A DNA stretch of 7,893 nucleotides from an uncultured Angelakisella sp. (GTDB lineage: Bacteria > Bacillota > Clostridia > Oscillospirales > Ruminococcaceae). Of this stretch, positions 5,616 through 7,893 are shown one piece after another. How positions within the stretch are numbered: position 1 is the stretch's first letter; each line of letters begins with the position of its first letter. The notes below the pieces were generated by a model. It made no database searches and was not told where the DNA came from. It saw only the letters and a program-made list of their open reading frames with translations. The DNA lies in contig CAJUFK010000139.1 in the NCBI GenBank assembly GCA_910585535.1, positions 1 through 7,893 on the forward strand. The letters run 5' to 3'. The position numbers and the translations under genes were made by a program.

Positions 5616-7893
5616 TCATCCCTCCTCCTGCGGTGTCGGCCCATTGGCGTTTGCATAGTCCTCGATCTCCCGAAGGAGCTTGATGAGCATCGGCAGCTCC
5701 TTGAGCTTGGAAAAGTCGACGGTCAAGTGGAACTCGTGAATGCTGACGCCCTTTTCCTTTTTGCTGCTCGTGCTGGTTTCGGTGGTCTCCTTGCTGACCT
5801 CCCGGCGCTCGACTGTTCGCACCGGCGTCCGTGTTTCAGTGATGCCCACCGTTTCCGGTTCCGCTGGTGTCAGCTGTGGGGAGAGCTGGGCATTGATCTG
5901 AGCCATAGCCCCGCCCATCGCCTCCACTGGCGCAGAGGCCGCTTGCTGCAGGCCGGTGGCGTAGGTGGTCATTGTCCGCTGTCCGGATAAGGTCAAAGTC
6001 GATAACGGCCCCGTCTTTGCATCCGAGAAGGGGAGCATATTGCGGATTTTTTGCAGGCCGCTCTTGACTGCTTCAACAGGTGCCGAGATCGCGCTTTTGA
6101 TGCCTTCGGTAAAGGTGGTGAGGATTTTCTTTCCCGACTCTCTGAACCATGCAAAGGCACCGCTGATCGCGTTCTTGATGTTCTGGATACCCTGGGAGAA
6201 TTTGTCCCGGATCGCCGAGAGCTTTCCGCCCGTCAGGTTATCCACAAAATTGAAGCCGTCCTGGGCGACCGAGCGGATGCCGGTCATAGCCGCCGCCATC
6301 GCGCCCTTTATCCCGCCGCCATGCTGCTCATAAGCAGCCTGCATCTCGGAGAGCTTTGAGGCCGCATACTGCTTGGTGGCCTCCATAGCAGAGGAAACCG
6401 TTTCTTTGATACCGCTGAATTTCTCACTTATCTTGTCTTTGATCGCCGAGAGCTTCCCGCCCGTCAGATTGTCAAGGAAAGTGAATCCTGCGGTGTAGAA
6501 TCCTTTCACGCCCTCTATCGCAGCTGCGGCTATTCCCTTTATCCCGCCGCCGTGTTCCTCGTATGCCCGCTTCATATTGCCGAGCTTTTCTTCGACGGTG
6601 GCCTTGGCTGCGCCCATCACTTTTCCAATGACATTGCCGATTGCGCCGAACACTTGCTTTGCGACCTCAAAGGCCGCGCCGAGTTTTTCTTTGACCCAGC
6701 TGAAAATGCCGTTTACCAGGTTTCGGAACCACTCACATTTATTGTAAAGAAGGATGATGCCCGCGATCAGAGCGACGATGCCGATCACGATCCAGGTGAT
6801 CGGGTTGGCCAGCAGCGCCGCCGTAAAGCTCCAGACCGAGGTGATCAGCGGCCCGAGGGCGGTGGCGGCGGTGGTGATCGCCTGCTTTGCCATCCCGACC
6901 AGGCCCGCAGCCATGCTCTTGAGGGCATTGACCCCGCTGATCGCGGCGGTCTTCGCCATGCTTGCGATATTCAGAGCCACATTTTTGACACTGCTGATCG
7001 CTCCGGCTCCGGCGCTTTTAATGAAGGAAAAGCCCTTCTTGATGCCGTCGCCTGCGTACATCCCATATATCCGTATCGTGTCCAGCATATCCGGCAGCTT
7101 TTTGACCGTCCCGATGAATCCGGTCACCAGGCCCGCCGTTTTTGTGAACACCAGGCCCACACCGCCGACCACCGCGATGACTGACCCGGCGACGGTAAGG
7201 AACCCGCCCAGGGCAAGCACCACCAGCATGATGACCCGCACCAGCTCCTGGTGGTTTTGAATCCACTCGGCCCCCTTTGCGATAAAGCCGCCGACCTTTT
7301 CCATCACCACATTGACGGTGGGCAGCAGGCTGTTGCCCAGGTCTTCCGTCACATTGTGTATCTGCTGCTGCAGCCGCTGGAACTTCTCCGGCTCTGTTTC
7401 GTTGATTGCGTTGGCCATGTCGGTGGTCACGCCCATCCCGTCCCCCATCGCGCCGTACAAGGAAACGATGCTGTCCTGGAGGTCGCCGGTCTTGTTATAC
7501 AAAAGGTCGATCAGCGCGACAGCCTCGGCATCGCCGAAGGCTTTCTGCAGCTCCATCTTTTCCGCCGCGTCCATCGTATCCCCGAACTTGCCGCGCAGCA
7601 GCTCCAGTATCTCCGGCATGGAGAGCAGCTGATTGTTGGCGTCGGTGAACGAAAGGCCCAGCGCCTCGCCGCCCTTGGCGGCAGACCGCAGGAAGGCTTT
7701 GTATTTTGTCCCCGCCTCGCTGCCGCTCATGGTCGCCTGCAGCGACCCGAGAATAGCCAGCTGTTCCTCCAGCGGTACCTGGGCCGTCGTTGCCGACGCC
7801 CCCAGCGTTTTGATCGCCTGCGCCATGCCGGAGCCGGAGGTCTTAAAGGCCCGGACGCTTTCGGCAATCCCCGCTGAGAACATTTCGCCGAAC
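5616..7893 (-). CDS. Tail tape measure protein, TP901 type, N-terminus missing
   Basis: The frame is open through the right edge (FGE precedes the first internal Met at 7883), so the real start is outside; about 758 residues are visible. Numbering from that Met: residues 1-170 match the TP901/PhageMin core style, including GASATTAQVPLEEQLAILGS, TMSGSEAGTKYKAFL and LQKAFGDAEAVALI. Hydrophobic segments lie at about 215-246 and 362-380. Ala/Gly-rich helical sequence follows, with a 77-residue tandem duplication at 427-580. Then come LPFSDAKTGPLSTLTLSG (617-634), a motif common near the ends of tape measures, and a Thr/Glu/Arg-rich linker (676-710). The end segment IHEFHLTVDFSKLKELPMLI (715-734) precedes NG. 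Tape measures set tail length and are ejected during infection. No peptidase or lysozyme motif is visible. At the usual ~1.5 angstrom per residue, the visible part implies a tail of at least about 110 nm. Confidence 0.92.
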   Translation of the reverse strand, partial: FGEMFSAGIAESVRAFKTSGSGMAQAIKTLGASATTAQVPLEEQLAILGSLQATMSGSEAGTKYKAFLRSAAKGGEALGLSFTDANNQLLSMPEILELLRGKFGDTMDAAEKMELQKAFGDAEAVALIDLLYNKTGDLQDSIVSLYGAMGDGMGVTTDMANAINETEPEKFQRLQQQIHNVTEDLGNSLLPTVNVVMEKVGGFIAKGAEWIQNHQELVRVIMLVVLALGGFLTVAGSVIAVVGGVGLVFTKTAGLVTGFIGTVKKLPDMLDTIRIYGMYAGDGIKKGFSFIKSAGAGAISSVKNVALNIASMAKTAAISGVNALKSMAAGLVGMAKQAITTAATALGPLITSVWSFTAALLANPITWIVIGIVALIAGIILLYNKCEWFRNLVNGIFSWVKEKLGAAFEVAKQVFGAIGNVIGKVMGAAKATVEEKLGNMKRAYEEHGGGIKGIAAAAIEGVKGFYTAGFTFLDNLTGGKLSAIKDKISEKFSGIKETVSSAMEATKQYAASKLSEMQAAYEQHGGGIKGAMAAAMTGIRSVAQDGFNFVDNLTGGKLSAIRDKFSQGIQNIKNAISGAFAWFRESGKKILTTFTEGIKSAISAPVEAVKSGLQKIRNMLPFSDAKTGPLSTLTLSGQRTMTTYATGLQQAASAPVEAMGGAMAQINAQLSPQLTPAEPETVGITETRTPVRTVERREVSKETTETSTSSKKEKGVSIHEFHLTVDFSKLKELPMLIKLLREIEDYANANGPTPQEEG
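6144..6605 (-). repeat. 77-residue tandem duplication inside the tape measure gene
   Basis: Two consecutive units of 231 bases (77 codons). Anchors: HGGGIKG at residues 444-450 and 521-527, and DNLTGGKLSAI at 471-481 and 548-558 (numbered from the Met at 7883), each exactly 77 apart. On DNA, atcccgccgcc recurs at 6310 and 6541, and atcgccgagag recurs at 6211 and 6442. Similarity is strong around these anchors and fades at the C-terminal end of each unit, so the duplication is not fresh. Confidence 0.85.

Noticed and set aside
7251..7877. A 208-codon plus-strand open frame at the right end.
   Set aside because: Antisense to the conserved TP901-like core of the tape measure gene.
5616..7893. 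Possible cell-wall hydrolase domain in the tape measure.
   Set aside because: No catalytic motif of M23, NlpC/P60 or transglycosylase type is visible in the 758 residues present; the missing N-terminal part cannot be judged.

Overview
The window is one dense block of the late structural (tail) module of a contractile-tailed prophage, phage or phage-derived particle. Every convincing gene lies on the minus strand, so transcription runs from the right edge to the left edge. The order of products is: tape measure protein (5' end missing), a baseplate hub-associated protein, a gpD/gp27-like hub, a small OB-fold spike protein, a gp25/XkdS-like wedge protein, baseplate J, a gpI/XkdU-like tail protein with C-terminal repeats, two small structural proteins, a 55-residue helical protein, and an unrecognised protein that runs off the left edge. 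This is the gene order of the Bacillus PBSX/skin defective prophages (XkdO-P-Q-R-S-T-U) and of P2/Mu-like baseplates. Functions given below rest on sequence features plus this order.

Strong AGGAGG-type ribosome binding sites precede nearly every gene, the base composition is fairly GC-rich, and PBSX-type order is typical of Gram-positive hosts. Together these suggest a Bacillota host, most likely a GC-rich gut-type clostridium. That host call is inference: no host gene, integrase, att site or tRNA is visible.

Layout, in transcription order: 7893-5616 tape measure; 5612-5007 hub-associated protein; 4997-4239 hub; 4217-3852 spike; 3852-3439 gp25-like; 3446-2316 baseplate J; 2314-1268 gpI/XkdU-like; 1261-923 and 922-479 small proteins; 479-312 the 55-residue protein; 312-1 partial protein. 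The largest intergenic gap is 21 bases. Three junctions overlap as TAATG, and the J gene overlaps its predecessor by 8 bases. No promoter, terminator, RNA gene, CRISPR array or insertion sequence was seen.

As a system, the tape measure sets tail length and sits on the hub and spike at the tail tip. The gp25-like, J and gpI-like proteins build the baseplate wedges around the hub, where a contractile sheath would start. The downstream small proteins are where fibre-type genes usually sit, but no long fibre or receptor-binding protein, holin or endolysin appears here. The most notable features are a five-copy repeat series ending the gpI-like protein, a 77-residue tandem duplication in the tape measure, the absence of a LysM domain in the XkdP-position protein, and two unknown genes after the baseplate. 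I found no sign of a defence system or other new machinery.
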